Part shown: in pieces, positions 25,277 through 33,649 of the stretch | Layout: each line of letters starts with the position of its first letter | Numbering within the stretch: the first letter of the stretch is position 1 | Origin: B10-G9 sp964627755 | Lineage (GTDB): Bacteria > Chloroflexota > Anaerolineae > Anaerolineales > UBA11858 | Reading direction: 5' to 3' | DNA: 42,517 bases | Assembly: GCA_964627755.1 (NCBI GenBank) | Contig: CAZVIH010000073.1 | Span: 1-42,517 of the forward strand | Position numbers and translations under genes: made by a program | Notes under the pieces: model-generated | Databases searched by the model: none | What the model was told of the DNA's origin: nothing | What the model saw: the letters and a program-made list of their open reading frames with translations, nothing else

Positions 25277-25383
25277 ATCATCCTCCAAAGATAAGACTAT
25301 TTACTTAACAAACGTGTGGGAAACCAAAAAAGTTACACCGGTAAAGGACTATATTTATCATACATGATTATTTTTACCCCTGC

Positions 25384-25420
25384 AATAAAAGAAGCCAGTC
25401 CATGGATAGGACTGGCTTTC
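25384..25420 (-). terminator. Intrinsic terminator after kbl
   Basis: AAGCCAGTCC (25392-25401) and GGACTGGCTT (25409-25418) form a 10-bp stem; on the minus strand it is followed by CTTTTATT. It lies 34 bases past the kbl stop. Confidence 0.8.
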
Positions 25421-25453
25421 AAAATCTAACTTATCTTATCCATGATATCTGGA

Positions 25454-26635
25454 TTAAATAACTTTCAAATCCTTGCCAACTTTCTTAAATATCTCAAGAG
25501 CTTGATTGAGGTCATCCCTGGAATGTGCCGCTGAGATCATGACCCTGATGCGGGCCAAACCCTTGGGCACGGTCGGGAATCCGATAGACATGGCAAAAAC
25601 GCCAGCTTCAAAGAGTTTGTTGCTGAATTCCTGCGCCAGGGGTGCTTCCCCCAGCATCACCGGGGTGATAGGTGTAGTACTCACACCTGTATCAAATCCC
25701 AGAGCCTTCATTTCAGCCTTAAAATAGGCCGCGTTTTCCCATAACTTGTCAACCAATTCAGTGGAACTTTCCAGTATTTTCACTGCTTCGATGCAGGCCG
25801 CCACATCAGGAAGTGTCATGGCTGAGGAGAACAGGAATGGTCGGCCGCGCTGGTAAAGCCATTCCACCACCAGAGGATCGCCAGCAACTACACCGCCTAC
25901 CACACCAAATGCCTTGGACAGGGTTCCTACTTCCACATCCACCTTGCCATGCAGATTAAAATGATCCACAATACCCCGGCCGCCCTCACCCAGAACACCT
26001 TCGCCATGGGCATCATCCACCATTAATATCACATCATATCCGCGGGTGACTTCATAAATTTCATCCAGCGGCGCCACGTCGCCATCCATGCTGAAAACCC
26101 CATCAGTCACCACCAATGCTCGGCGGAAATCTGCCCGATGTTGATCCAGCATATCTTTAAGTGATGCCGGAGAACAGTGATCATAGGGAATGATCTTGGA
26201 TTTTGCCAGCCGGCAGCCATCGATAATGCTGGCGTGGTTCAAACGATCCGAAAAGATCACATCTTCTTTCCCCACCAGGGCTGGAATGGTGGCCAGATTG
26301 GCGCTGAACCCTGATTGGAAAGTGATAGCTTTTTCCACCCGCTTAAATTTTGCCAGGCGTTTTTCAAGTTCGAGGTGCAGATCAAGTGTGCCAGCGATCG
26401 TGCGCACAGCCCCCGGCCCCACGCCATATTTATCAGCCGCGTCTTTGGCAGCTTGAACGATACGGGGATGATTTGCCAGTCCGAGATAGTTATTGGCGCA
26501 AAAGTTTAGCACTTTTTTTCCATCTACCACCAACCAGGCGCCCTGGGGAGATTCCAGGGTGCGGATCTGGTTATATAAACCAGCTTCTCTTAATGACTGC
26601 AGTTCGGTCCTGATCCATTCCAGTGAATTTGGCAT
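25454..26635 (-). CDS. kbl: 2-amino-3-ketobutyrate CoA ligase (glycine C-acetyltransferase)
   Basis: Kbl is a PLP enzyme of the alpha-oxoamine synthase family that splits 2-amino-3-oxobutyrate with CoA to glycine and acetyl-CoA, the second step of threonine breakdown. The 393-residue protein has NFCANNYLGLANHP, HASIIDGCR, VVTDGVFSMDGD, VDDAHGEGVLG and the PLP lysine K241 in GTLSKAFGVVGG. Length and motifs match Kbl rather than the longer BioF or HemA enzymes. AAAGGAAA precedes the ATG. No threonine dehydrogenase is adjacent; the neighbouring dehydrogenase looks like TyrA. It links functionally to the glycine enzymes at 788-4045. Confidence 0.92.
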   Translation of the reverse strand: MPNSLEWIRTELQSLREAGLYNQIRTLESPQGAWLVVDGKKVLNFCANNYLGLANHPRIVQAAKDAADKYGVGPGAVRTIAGTLDLHLELEKRLAKFKRVEKAITFQSGFSANLATIPALVGKEDVIFSDRLNHASIIDGCRLAKSKIIPYDHCSPASLKDMLDQHRADFRRALVVTDGVFSMDGDVAPLDEIYEVTRGYDVILMVDDAHGEGVLGEGGRGIVDHFNLHGKVDVEVGTLSKAFGVVGGVVAGDPLVVEWLYQRGRPFLFSSAMTLPDVAACIEAVKILESSTELVDKLWENAAYFKAEMKALGFDTGVSTTPITPVMLGEAPLAQEFSNKLFEAGVFAMSIGFPTVPKGLARIRVMISAAHSRDDLNQALEIFKKVGKDLKVI

Positions 26636-26668
26636 GAGTTTTCCTTTATTGAATAGAACTTCAGATAT

Positions 26669-26941
26669 TCATTCCTGATGATGATAAGACTGTACAAGGG
26701 CCAATTTTTTTTGCCGGGTGAGTTTTTTGATCTGATTCTCCCGGCGTTGGGCAGCTGACCGGTTAACTGTTTCTTCCAGATACCTCAAGGACACTGGTCG
26801 GCGCCAGCGTGTATACAGCGCTCCCCTGCCAGCGTTATGTTCCTTAATGCGCCTCTCAGGATCTGTGGTCCAGCCTGTATATAAAGATCCGTCTACGCAT
26901 TCCACTATGTAACAGAAATACCCGGATTGTTTATCGCTCAC
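26669..26941 (-). CDS. GIY-YIG nuclease family protein (UPF0213/YhbQ-like)
   Basis: A 90-residue stand-alone GIY-YIG domain: FCYIVECVDGSLYTGWTTD holds the GIY (CYI) and YIG (YTG) strands, then RRIKEHNAGRGALYTRWRRP with the catalytic-type Arg and a late Glu-Asn (RRENQIKKL). This is the UPF0213 pattern. The start is GTG at 26941 (GTGA overlap with the upstream stop), preceded by AGAGG. It is coupled with the TyrA-like gene. Nuclease activity is inferred from family only. Confidence 0.88.
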   Translation of the reverse strand: MSDKQSGYFCYIVECVDGSLYTGWTTDPERRIKEHNAGRGALYTRWRRPVSLRYLEETVNRSAAQRRENQIKKLTRQKKLALVQSYHHQE

Positions 26942-27924
26942 TCATCCTCTTTAGGTGTCTTTGGACCTCTAAAACCAAACATCTGGGACAGGATCCCTGG
27001 CCGCTGAGTTTCTATCTTCGGCTGATCGATCCATTTTCCATCTTCACGGTCAGCCAGCCACAGGTCTCTTTCCTGCTGCAGTTTCGTGAAAGATTTTTCC
27101 AACTCATCCTCTTCGGTTGAGGCAGTCAAATCCCGAATCTCAACCAAGGTTCGTATGAGATCATTCATCAAACGGATTGAATTTTCCTGGTTATTGATCA
27201 GAGAAAACGCCAGTGTGTCGGGCAATTCATACTGTCCAAATGGATTTGTCAGCTGGTAGTAGGGTTTGCCGGCTACTTTGCGGGCCTCCATCCAGCCCGG
27301 CGCATCCAGACTGGTTTTTAACATAGCCGCAGCCAGGACCTGGGGCATAAGATGGATCATGGACATCAAACCGTCCATTTCCCCTGCGTCGCTGAAGTAA
27401 GGCTGCGCGCCCAGAAGTTGGGCTAAATTAGCAGCCATATGGATCGCTTTATTACTAACTGTCTGGCTGGTGATCACTCCCATCAGATTATCTCTGAACA
27501 AATCCTCATGGGCAAATTCAGAACCAAAACCACATTCATCCATGTAATCCGCTTTAATTACTGGTGTAAAACCCACATAGTGGCTGTTTTCCGGCAGCAT
27601 TTTTTTAACCCACTCCAGGACAGGTGATTTTATTGGAGAGGTGTCAATCACCAGAGCATCGTCCTTCAGGTCCTGAGAGATATGTTCCAGCACGTCATGT
27701 ACCTCCTGGAGAGGTAAAGCCAATAAAACGATATCAGCATCATTCACCGCGCCAGATAATGTCAGGGCGATTTTATCTACTGCATCATTTTTTTTGGCTA
27801 TGGATACTGACTCACGAGATTTATCATGCCCAACCCGGAGGATGGTATCCTTGTATTTTGCCAGGGCCATTCCAGCGGAAGTGCCTATCTGTCCCAAACC
27901 AATGATCGTCAATTGAATTTTCAT
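26938..27924 (-). CDS. TyrA-like (prephenate dehydrogenase-family) NAD(P)-binding protein
   Basis: A 328-residue protein opening with the Rossmann motif LTIIGLGQIGTSAGMAL, then DADIVLLALPLQEVHDVL, VIDTSPIKSPV, and HYVGFTPV, the layout of the prephenate dehydrogenase/TyrA family. The later substrate region is divergent: the usual catalytic His of TyrA (G-x-H-P) is replaced by VGFTPV, so arogenate or prephenate specificity is uncertain. It heads a chain with the HD protein 9 bases upstream and the GIY-YIG gene coupled downstream. AGGAAAAGATC precedes the ATG. Confidence 0.75.
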   Translation of the reverse strand: MKIQLTIIGLGQIGTSAGMALAKYKDTILRVGHDKSRESVSIAKKNDAVDKIALTLSGAVNDADIVLLALPLQEVHDVLEHISQDLKDDALVIDTSPIKSPVLEWVKKMLPENSHYVGFTPVIKADYMDECGFGSEFAHEDLFRDNLMGVITSQTVSNKAIHMAANLAQLLGAQPYFSDAGEMDGLMSMIHLMPQVLAAAMLKTSLDAPGWMEARKVAGKPYYQLTNPFGQYELPDTLAFSLINNQENSIRLMNDLIRTLVEIRDLTASTEEDELEKSFTKLQQERDLWLADREDGKWIDQPKIETQRPGILSQMFGFRGPKTPKEDE

Positions 27925-27933
27925 GATCTTTTC

Positions 27934-28461
27934 CTAATTCAGATTATCTGCTTTTTGTAGTTTGTATAATAATTCCTGTTTTTCGCCGGAGGCTGATTCC
28001 AGGGATTGATAGTTTTCATGGTTCTTTATCAACCAGACCACAGTCTCACTGCTGTCTATCTCCCGGGCCAATTCAGCACCCCAATCTGGGTGATGTTGAA
28101 TGACAACCAGGGGGCGTTTGAATCCTTTTGGCTCACCTTTGCCCCACTTCATGGCCAGATCAGGTAATAACCCACTCAGAATGACAGCAAAAACCCTTTC
28201 CCACCGGCGGAGCGGATGCTGGCCTTTCCCTATATCATGCAGGAGGGCAGCTTTGATCAAGTCCTCATCATTCTCTCCCGCATCCAACACTGCGTTAAAT
28301 ACCCTGGAGCAATGGTTCTGGTCTGGAACCGGCATTTTTGTAAATAACATAATCTCTGCTGGAGATAGGTAAAGCCGGATCCTATCCCAATCCTCTTGAG
28401 AAAGAGATGATTTAAATGATTGCCGAAACTGCCAGACACGATAGCATATTCTGTTTTTCAT
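27934..28461 (-). CDS. HD-domain phosphohydrolase-like protein
   Basis: A 175-residue protein with the metal-binding HD core: first His in QNHC (H50), AALLHDIGKG (H75, D76), and a later IQHHPDWGAELA and KNHEN that supply further His. This is the HDIG layout of phosphohydrolases and nucleotidases. The start overlaps the M50 protease stop (ATGA), so the two are translationally coupled. The substrate is unknown. Confidence 0.88.
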   Translation of the reverse strand: MKNRICYRVWQFRQSFKSSLSQEDWDRIRLYLSPAEIMLFTKMPVPDQNHCSRVFNAVLDAGENDEDLIKAALLHDIGKGQHPLRRWERVFAVILSGLLPDLAMKWGKGEPKGFKRPLVVIQHHPDWGAELAREIDSSETVVWLIKNHENYQSLESASGEKQELLYKLQKADNLN

Positions 28462-29120
28462 ACCCCGATCAGCATATTCATTAAGAAGTATAGCGGTTTA
28501 TTGATAATCCAGCCTAAAAGGTCAACTCCAAAACGGGGACCGACCATAAATAACAAGATCAGAATCACTGGCCCATAAGGACGGATCTTAGCCGTGACCT
28601 TTTTCCAGTTATCCGGCATAAAGAAATCAGCGATCTTGTCCCCATCTAATGGTGGAAGTGGAATTAAATTGAATAAAGCCAAAACCAGGTTGATGGTAAT
28701 AAAATCAAATAAAAAACGCGCTGGTGATGGCATGATGGCAGACTGGACCGAAAAAGCGGCGTAGATATCCTCCCAGCCCAAAAAACCTACCTGAAATGGG
28801 ATAGCAGCCAGAAGAGCCATCAGAAAATTGGATAGCGGACCAGCCAGGGAAACCCACATCAGGGCAGATGGAGCGCGTTGGCGGAGAGTATAAGGATTCA
28901 CCGGTACAGGTTTAGCCCAACCAAAACCAACCAGCAGCAGCATCAGTGACCCGATCGGATCCAGATGAGACAAGGGATTTAAGGTCAACCGTCCATTGAT
29001 CCGGGGAGTGCTATCGCCAAAATAGTTAGCTGTCCAGGCATGGGAAAACTCGTGAATTGTGAATGCGATTATTAAGGTAATCGCTCGCGACACAAAGGTC
29101 GCGAGATTGATATTAAACAT
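28458..29120 (-). CDS. Site-2 protease family (M50) membrane metalloprotease
   Basis: A 220-residue integral membrane protease. The zinc site HEFSH is at residues 23-27 within the first helix, followed by NPLSHLDPIGS and the third ligand in NLIPLPPLDGDK near the end. Size and layout match the short bacterial M50B proteins without PDZ domains. The ATG has GGAG seven bases upstream, and an extended -10 promoter TGGTATAAT stands just before it. It is followed directly by the HD gene with an ATGA overlap. Confidence 0.9.
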   Translation of the reverse strand: MFNINLATFVSRAITLIIAFTIHEFSHAWTANYFGDSTPRINGRLTLNPLSHLDPIGSLMLLLVGFGWAKPVPVNPYTLRQRAPSALMWVSLAGPLSNFLMALLAAIPFQVGFLGWEDIYAAFSVQSAIMPSPARFLFDFITINLVLALFNLIPLPPLDGDKIADFFMPDNWKKVTAKIRPYGPVILILLFMVGPRFGVDLLGWIINKPLYFLMNMLIGV

Positions 29121-29139
29121 AGTTTCGCTCCTGGAGGGG

Positions 29140-29148
29140 ATTATACCA
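29140..29148 (-). promoter_or_regulatory. Extended -10 promoter (TGGTATAAT) of the M50/HD/TyrA-like gene chain
   Basis: On the minus strand TGGTATAAT ends 19 bases before the ATG at 29120. A start site about 7 bases downstream would leave a short leader containing CCAGGAG. It probably drives the M50 protease and HD genes and perhaps the coupled downstream genes. Confidence 0.65.
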
Positions 29149-29192
29149 TTTGGGATGATCCATACCTGTTCCGGAGACTGGTCCAGGTCTAC

Positions 29193-30320
29193 TTATATAA
29201 TGAATTCACCCGAGTCGTAAAAAAGTTCCCCATCAACCAAAATCTGCCCTCCATCACGCATATCGCAGATCATATCCCAGTGAATAGCACTTTTATTGAG
29301 GCTGCCAGTGATGGGATATCCCTGCCCCAACGCCATATGGATGGTTCCCCCGATCTTTTCGTCAAAAAGTATCTTTTTGATGAATCGATTAATTTTCAGG
29401 TTGGTTCCGATTGCAAATTCTCCCAGGTAGCGGGATCCCTGATCCATATCCAGCATCGACAACAAGAAATCTTGGTTTTTTTCTGCCGTAGCTTTTATCA
29501 CTCTTCCTTCTTCAAAATGAAGCTCCACCCCATCCACTTCTTTACCTGTCAGAATACATGGATGAGTAAACCGAACCCAGCCATTTACTGAATTCTCAAC
29601 CGGACCGGTGAAAATCTCTCCGCTGGGCATGTTTTGTTTTCCATCCGAATTGATGAATGTGCGTCCCTCAATAGATAAGTTAAGCTCAGCATGCGGTCCT
29701 CTTACCTGGACCTCTTTTTTGCCTTTCAGCCAATCCACAAGGTACTGCTGTTCAGCTCTCATTTTTTTCCATTCCCCAACCGGATCATCAGAGTCGCTGA
29801 AAGTTGCACCGTAGACATAATCTTCAAAATCACTCAAACTCATCCCGGCGTCATCCGCATATGCTTGAGTCGGATAAAGCGTACTCACCCTGCGCAGATC
29901 GCCAGATGACATTCGTTCAAAATATGTATCAAAGATCGGTTTATTGGCCTGTTTATGGATTTTTAACCTTTCCGGGTCAATATCTTTGATCCCCTGGGTA
30001 TTAAACTCACTCTGGATAAAAATCCGGACATCAAAATCCTTATTCAGGGTTTCCCAATAACAATCCAGGTGTTTGAGCTGATCATCATTGGCTTCTTCAA
30101 AAATGATCTTATCAAGGCCTTCGTATCCCAGCGTTGGCAGGGGAACTTTATAAGGAAGCAAGTACGGATATCCACCCCTGCGGAGCACTTCCCGAACGAC
30201 CTCCTGAACCAGGGGGGTGGCCAGGGGTTGAGCGATGATCCCTACCTGATCTTTTTCTCTAACTTCTACACAATAGTTAACCAGCGTTTGGGCCAGGTTA
30301 TGTACTAGTTGGTCTGCCAT
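29193..30320 (-). CDS. M29-family aminopeptidase (AmpS/AmpT-like)
   Basis: A 375-residue cobalt/zinc aminopeptidase of family M29. Typical motifs include NMPSGEIFTGP (metal-ligand Glu), GWVRFTHP, GEFAIGTN, KIGGTIHMALGQGYP (His and neighbours) and SAIHWDMI (His-x-Asp). All ligand positions look intact. No signal peptide, so it is cytoplasmic and removes N-terminal residues from peptides. GAGGAG lies about 6 bases before the ATG. A divergent promoter region separates it from DUF951. Confidence 0.9.
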   Translation of the reverse strand: MADQLVHNLAQTLVNYCVEVREKDQVGIIAQPLATPLVQEVVREVLRRGGYPYLLPYKVPLPTLGYEGLDKIIFEEANDDQLKHLDCYWETLNKDFDVRIFIQSEFNTQGIKDIDPERLKIHKQANKPIFDTYFERMSSGDLRRVSTLYPTQAYADDAGMSLSDFEDYVYGATFSDSDDPVGEWKKMRAEQQYLVDWLKGKKEVQVRGPHAELNLSIEGRTFINSDGKQNMPSGEIFTGPVENSVNGWVRFTHPCILTGKEVDGVELHFEEGRVIKATAEKNQDFLLSMLDMDQGSRYLGEFAIGTNLKINRFIKKILFDEKIGGTIHMALGQGYPITGSLNKSAIHWDMICDMRDGGQILVDGELFYDSGEFII

Positions 30321-30433
30321 ATTTCTCTCCTCATTACTTCCGGATCAGTGATCAAGTAATAGTATAAATCCCCCCAGTTAACAAATCAATCTGATAAAGG
30401 TAATGACCTCCCGGAGAAGACCATTCGCCAAAA

Positions 30434-30442
30434 TGATATAAT
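30434..30442 (+). promoter_or_regulatory. Extended -10 (TGATATAAT) directly before the DUF951 start
   Basis: TGATATAAT is a perfect extended -10 (TGnTATAAT). Its last T is six bases before the DUF951 ATG, so transcription would start at or next to the initiation codon, giving a leaderless mRNA. No ribosome binding site is present. Confidence 0.7.
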
Positions 30443-30448
30443 GCCCTC

Positions 30449-30652
30449 ATGCTGCCAGATTTAGAATTAAACGACTTATTAAAGCTGCGAAAGACCCATC
30501 CCTGCGGAGAAGATCGCTGGAAGGTCATCCGCCTGGGAGCGGATATTAAGATCGAATGCCTGGGCTGCGGCAGGCAGGTGATGCTGCCCCGCCGCAAATT
30601 GGCCCGCAGCCTGAAAACCAATCTCTCCCTGGAGGAGCGAAAAAATGAGTGA
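30449..30652 (+). CDS. DUF951 family protein
   Basis: A 67-residue protein matching DUF951: KTHPCGEDRWKVIRLGADIK then ECLGCGRQVMLPRRK, with the family's HPCG and CLGCGR Cys pairs that suggest zinc binding. In many Firmicutes and Chloroflexota this gene is near ribosome-linked genes; its role is not established. The ATG overlaps no ribosome binding site and appears leaderless. It overlaps rsmI by eight bases, so the two form an operon. Confidence 0.85.
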   Translation: MLPDLELNDLLKLRKTHPCGEDRWKVIRLGADIKIECLGCGRQVMLPRRKLARSLKTNLSLEERKNE

Positions 30653-31469
30653 CCTATATCTGGTCGCCACACCGATTGGCAACCTGGAGGATATGTCTTT
30701 CAGGGCTGTGCGAATCTTAAAAGAAGTCCCACTGATCGCCGCCGAGGACACACGGACCTCTGCTACTCTGTTGAAACATTATCAAATTAATACTCCACTG
30801 ACCTCCTATCATGATCACAACAAGGCTGCAAAAACAGAGTCTTTGATAAACCATCTCAAAGAGGCTGACCTGGCCCTGGTTTCAGATGCAGGAACTCCTG
30901 CCATTAATGATCCAGGTTTCATCCTGGTCCAGGCAGCTCTTGCTGCCGGACACCGGGTTGTACCTGTTCCAGGTCCCAGCGCGCCAATTGCTGCCCTCTC
31001 GGCCGCTGGGCTTCCTACAGATAACTTCCTGTACCTGGGCTATTTACCCAGAAAGAAAAAGGCCCGGCAGGACCTCTTATTACTGGTGGAGGACCTTCCC
31101 TGGACCCTGGTATTCCTGGAAACACCTCACCGCTTGCTGGATGCACTGGAAGATTGTCTATCCATCCTGGGAGATCGGCAGATCGCAGTAGCGCGGGAGC
31201 TGACCAAGCTCCATGAGGAAATCACACGGGGAACGATCAACCAGGTCAAGGATTATTACACCGAAAAAGAACCCAAGGGGGAGATCACATTAATCATCGC
31301 AGGAAAAGAAAAAGAGCTTCTCTGGGATCAAAAACGCTTACTGGAAGCGATCCAGGATGAGATCAATAAAGGAGCTGTAAGCCCAAGCCAACTTGCCAAA
31401 AGGCTGGCAAAAGAATCAAGCTGGTCGCGCAGGGACATCTATGATTTAATGCAGGGGCTGCAGGATTAG
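30645..31469 (+). CDS. rsmI: 16S rRNA (cytidine(1402)-2'-O)-methyltransferase
   Basis: RsmI methylates the 2'-hydroxyl of C1402 in 16S rRNA using SAM. The 274-residue tetrapyrrole-methylase-fold protein has YLVATPIGNLEDMS, IAAEDTRTS, SDAGTPAINDPG, VPVPGPSA and LFLETPHR-like VFLETPHRL, the complete family set. GGAG lies six bases before the ATG. It overlaps the DUF951 gene and is followed by a 40-bp palindrome. Confidence 0.95.
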   Translation: MSDLYLVATPIGNLEDMSFRAVRILKEVPLIAAEDTRTSATLLKHYQINTPLTSYHDHNKAAKTESLINHLKEADLALVSDAGTPAINDPGFILVQAALAAGHRVVPVPGPSAPIAALSAAGLPTDNFLYLGYLPRKKKARQDLLLLVEDLPWTLVFLETPHRLLDALEDCLSILGDRQIAVARELTKLHEEITRGTINQVKDYYTEKEPKGEITLIIAGKEKELLWDQKRLLEAIQDEINKGAVSPSQLAKRLAKESSWSRRDIYDLMQGLQD

Positions 31470-31480
31470 AAAATATATAA

Positions 31481-31520
31481 TCTGAGGGATAGAGTCCCTT
31501 AAGGGACTCTATCCCTCAGA
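31481..31520. repeat. 40-bp perfect palindrome (two 20-bp arms), copy B
   Basis: TCTGAGGGATAGAGTCCCTT at 31481-31500 is the exact reverse complement of the next 20 bases. It lies 11 bases after the rsmI stop. No T run follows, so it is not a standard terminator. Its core shares the sequence of the repeat at 663-695, with a paired T:A to A:T change. Confidence 0.9.
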
Positions 31521-31535
31521 AAAGTAAAGGCAGAT

Positions 31536-32585
31536 ATGAACTTAAATAACCATCAAGAATTTTCAACGCTGGATACCCAAAATATGCTGGCAGAGATAAA
31601 CGGGCTGCCTGAACAGCTGCTCACAGCCTGGAAAGAGGCCCAAAATCTGCCGCTGTCCGATTTTAGCGGTGTACGGCAGGTATTGGTGGCCGGGATGGGC
31701 GGATCAGCCATAGGCGCCGATCTGTTGAAAGCCTATGCTGCGCCTTTATCTTCTGTTTCCCTGGAAGTTCACCGGGATTATGATTTACCCGCCTGGGCGG
31801 ATGGCCCGGAAACACTGGTAATTATCTCCTCCCATTCTGGAAATACTGAAGAGACCCTTTCCGCTTTGGAAGCAGCCCTGGAACGGGGCTGCAGTTTGCT
31901 GGCTGTCTCAACTGGCGGGAAAATCGCTGAACTGGCCAAGAAAAACGATCTCAATTTGTGGTTATTCAAGCACAAAGGCCAGCCAAGGGCCGCTGTTGGA
32001 TATTCTTTCTGTTTGCTGCTTAATGTTTTCACCCGCCTCGGATTCATCCCGAATCATGAACGTGAACTCATCAGCGCTGTGGAAGAAATGAAAAAACAGC
32101 GTGCTGCCCTGGCCGCAGAGCTGCCCGACTATCAAAATCCCGCCAAACGAATGGCAGGCCAGTTGATCGATCGCTGGGTGTGTGTATTTGGTGCGGACCT
32201 TCTGGCTCCTGTAGCGCGACGCTGGAAAGGACAGATCAGTGAAATCGCCAAAGCTTGGGGGCAATATGAGGACCTGCCAGAAGCAGACCACAACACCCTG
32301 GCCGGTGTGCTCAACCCGGAAGAAAATTTGTTAAAAACTATGGCTCTATTTTTGCAGGCAGACGCCAATCATCCCCGCAATCAGCGCAGGATCGAACTCA
32401 CAAAAAAGAACTTCATGATCGAAGGCATCAGCACTGATCTGATCCAGGCTAAAGGTGAAAGCAGGATGGCCCAAATGTGGACCACAATTCAGTTTGGTGA
32501 TTACACTGCCTATTATCTGGCCATGGCCTATGACGTAGATCCCACACCCGTGGCGTCCATAGAGAGTTTAAAACGAGAGCTGTAA
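31536..32585 (+). CDS. Bifunctional phosphoglucose/phosphomannose isomerase
   Basis: A 349-residue SIS-domain protein: VLVAGMGGSAIGADL, the sugar-phosphate loop ISSHSGNTEET, LLAVSTGGK, RAAVGYSF, the catalytic Glu/His block LPEADHNTLAG and RRIEL near the C-terminus. This is the archaeal/bacterial PGI/PMI family, which interconverts glucose-6-P, fructose-6-P and mannose-6-P. AAAGG lies seven bases before the ATG. Cytoplasmic. The SIS pattern is clear, but isomerase specificity is inferred from family. Confidence 0.88.
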   Translation: MNLNNHQEFSTLDTQNMLAEINGLPEQLLTAWKEAQNLPLSDFSGVRQVLVAGMGGSAIGADLLKAYAAPLSSVSLEVHRDYDLPAWADGPETLVIISSHSGNTEETLSALEAALERGCSLLAVSTGGKIAELAKKNDLNLWLFKHKGQPRAAVGYSFCLLLNVFTRLGFIPNHERELISAVEEMKKQRAALAAELPDYQNPAKRMAGQLIDRWVCVFGADLLAPVARRWKGQISEIAKAWGQYEDLPEADHNTLAGVLNPEENLLKTMALFLQADANHPRNQRRIELTKKNFMIEGISTDLIQAKGESRMAQMWTTIQFGDYTAYYLAMAYDVDPTPVASIESLKREL

Positions 32586-32601
32586 TTCTTTTAATTAAAT
32601 T

Positions 32602-32644
32602 TCCGGCGCTGATTTGGAGTATGAGAATATTCAACAGCGCCGGA
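32602..32644. repeat. 10-bp GC-rich hairpin between PGI/PMI and the CAP protein gene
   Basis: TCCGGCGCTG (32602-32611) pairs with CAGCGCCGGA (32635-32644) across a 23-base loop. No T run follows on the plus strand; the next gene starts 13 bases later. It could end the upstream transcript or regulate the downstream gene. Confidence 0.6.
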
Positions 32645-32656
32645 TATTTCTAACCC

Positions 32657-33649
32657 ATGAAAAAAAACCCTTTCCGGCTGTTCCTGATTGGTCTGACACT
32701 CCTGGTCTCGCTGTTAATGGCTGAAGTCATTCAGGCCCAGGGAGATTCCGCTACTACAGTGATCAATACTATCAATCAGCTCCGGGCACAGAGTGGCCTG
32801 GCTGCCCTGCAATCGCACCCCTCTTTAATGCTGAGCGCCCAACTACACAGCGAGTACCAGGCCTCGATCGGTACCTGGACCCATGTCAGCGCAGATGGAT
32901 CCCGGCCAATTGACCGGGCTTATGCTGCAGGTTTCGGAAACGGAGCTACGATCTATATCTCAGAAAATGTGGCTTATGGACTTAATATGTCCATCATGGA
33001 AACCATCAACGGGCCCTGGAACGATCCCGACCACCATCACACCATGTACAACCCTGCCGCAAAATATATCGGCGCAGGTGTGGCTTACTCAGGGGATTAT
33101 GTGTATTACACAGTCGATACCGGTTATTGGGTTGGAGATCCAGCGCCAACTCCGGAAAATTCTGTCCTCTCCGGAACACCTTCAATTTCCCTGGAGCCCA
33201 GTGCTGTACCGGTAGTGGTATCCACCCCGATGTCTGATGGTACTGTGAAGCATATCATCGCAGGCGGACAGTCACTGTGGACCATTGCAGCGGTTTACAA
33301 CATATCACTCGAAGAATTACGAGAAATGAACGGTCTTGAACCGGATGCGATCTTGAACCTGGGGGACGAGATCATCATCCAGCCCTCCTATACACCCACC
33401 AATACACCAATCGGGCAGGCCAGCCCTACCTTGCCTCTCCGGTATTCACATACTCCTTCACCGGTCGGTTCAAGAGGAACCGCGATACCATTCTCACCTG
33501 CCACTCCATCACCAACCGACAAAGCATCCAGTGAACCACGGTTCCGAACCAGCGCGAAGAATCCCACTATTGTTATTCTGGCAGTGGTTATTTCTGGCGG
33601 CACATTAGCAGCAGCTCTTGTGATAAGTATGAGAAATAAAAACGATTAA
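32657..33649 (+). CDS. Secreted CAP-domain (SCP/PR1) protein with LysM and C-terminal membrane anchor
   Basis: A 330-residue exported protein. A signal peptide ends at ...VIQAQG. A CAP/SCP domain covers about 34-165 (NQLRAQSGL, LHSEYQA, THVSADGSRPIDRA, SENVAYG, the catalytic-type His cluster DHHHTMYNP). A LysM follows at about 195-245 (HIIAGGQSLWTIAAVYNI). A Pro/Thr-rich stretch and a hydrophobic tail helix (IVILAVVISGGTLAAALVI) anchor it. LysM binds peptidoglycan or chitin. No strong ribosome binding site is visible. The stop overlaps the murI stop in a shared TTAA. Confidence 0.87.
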   Translation: MKKNPFRLFLIGLTLLVSLLMAEVIQAQGDSATTVINTINQLRAQSGLAALQSHPSLMLSAQLHSEYQASIGTWTHVSADGSRPIDRAYAAGFGNGATIYISENVAYGLNMSIMETINGPWNDPDHHHTMYNPAAKYIGAGVAYSGDYVYYTVDTGYWVGDPAPTPENSVLSGTPSISLEPSAVPVVVSTPMSDGTVKHIIAGGQSLWTIAAVYNISLEELREMNGLEPDAILNLGDEIIIQPSYTPTNTPIGQASPTLPLRYSHTPSPVGSRGTAIPFSPATPSPTDKASSEPRFRTSAKNPTIVILAVVISGGTLAAALVISMRNKND

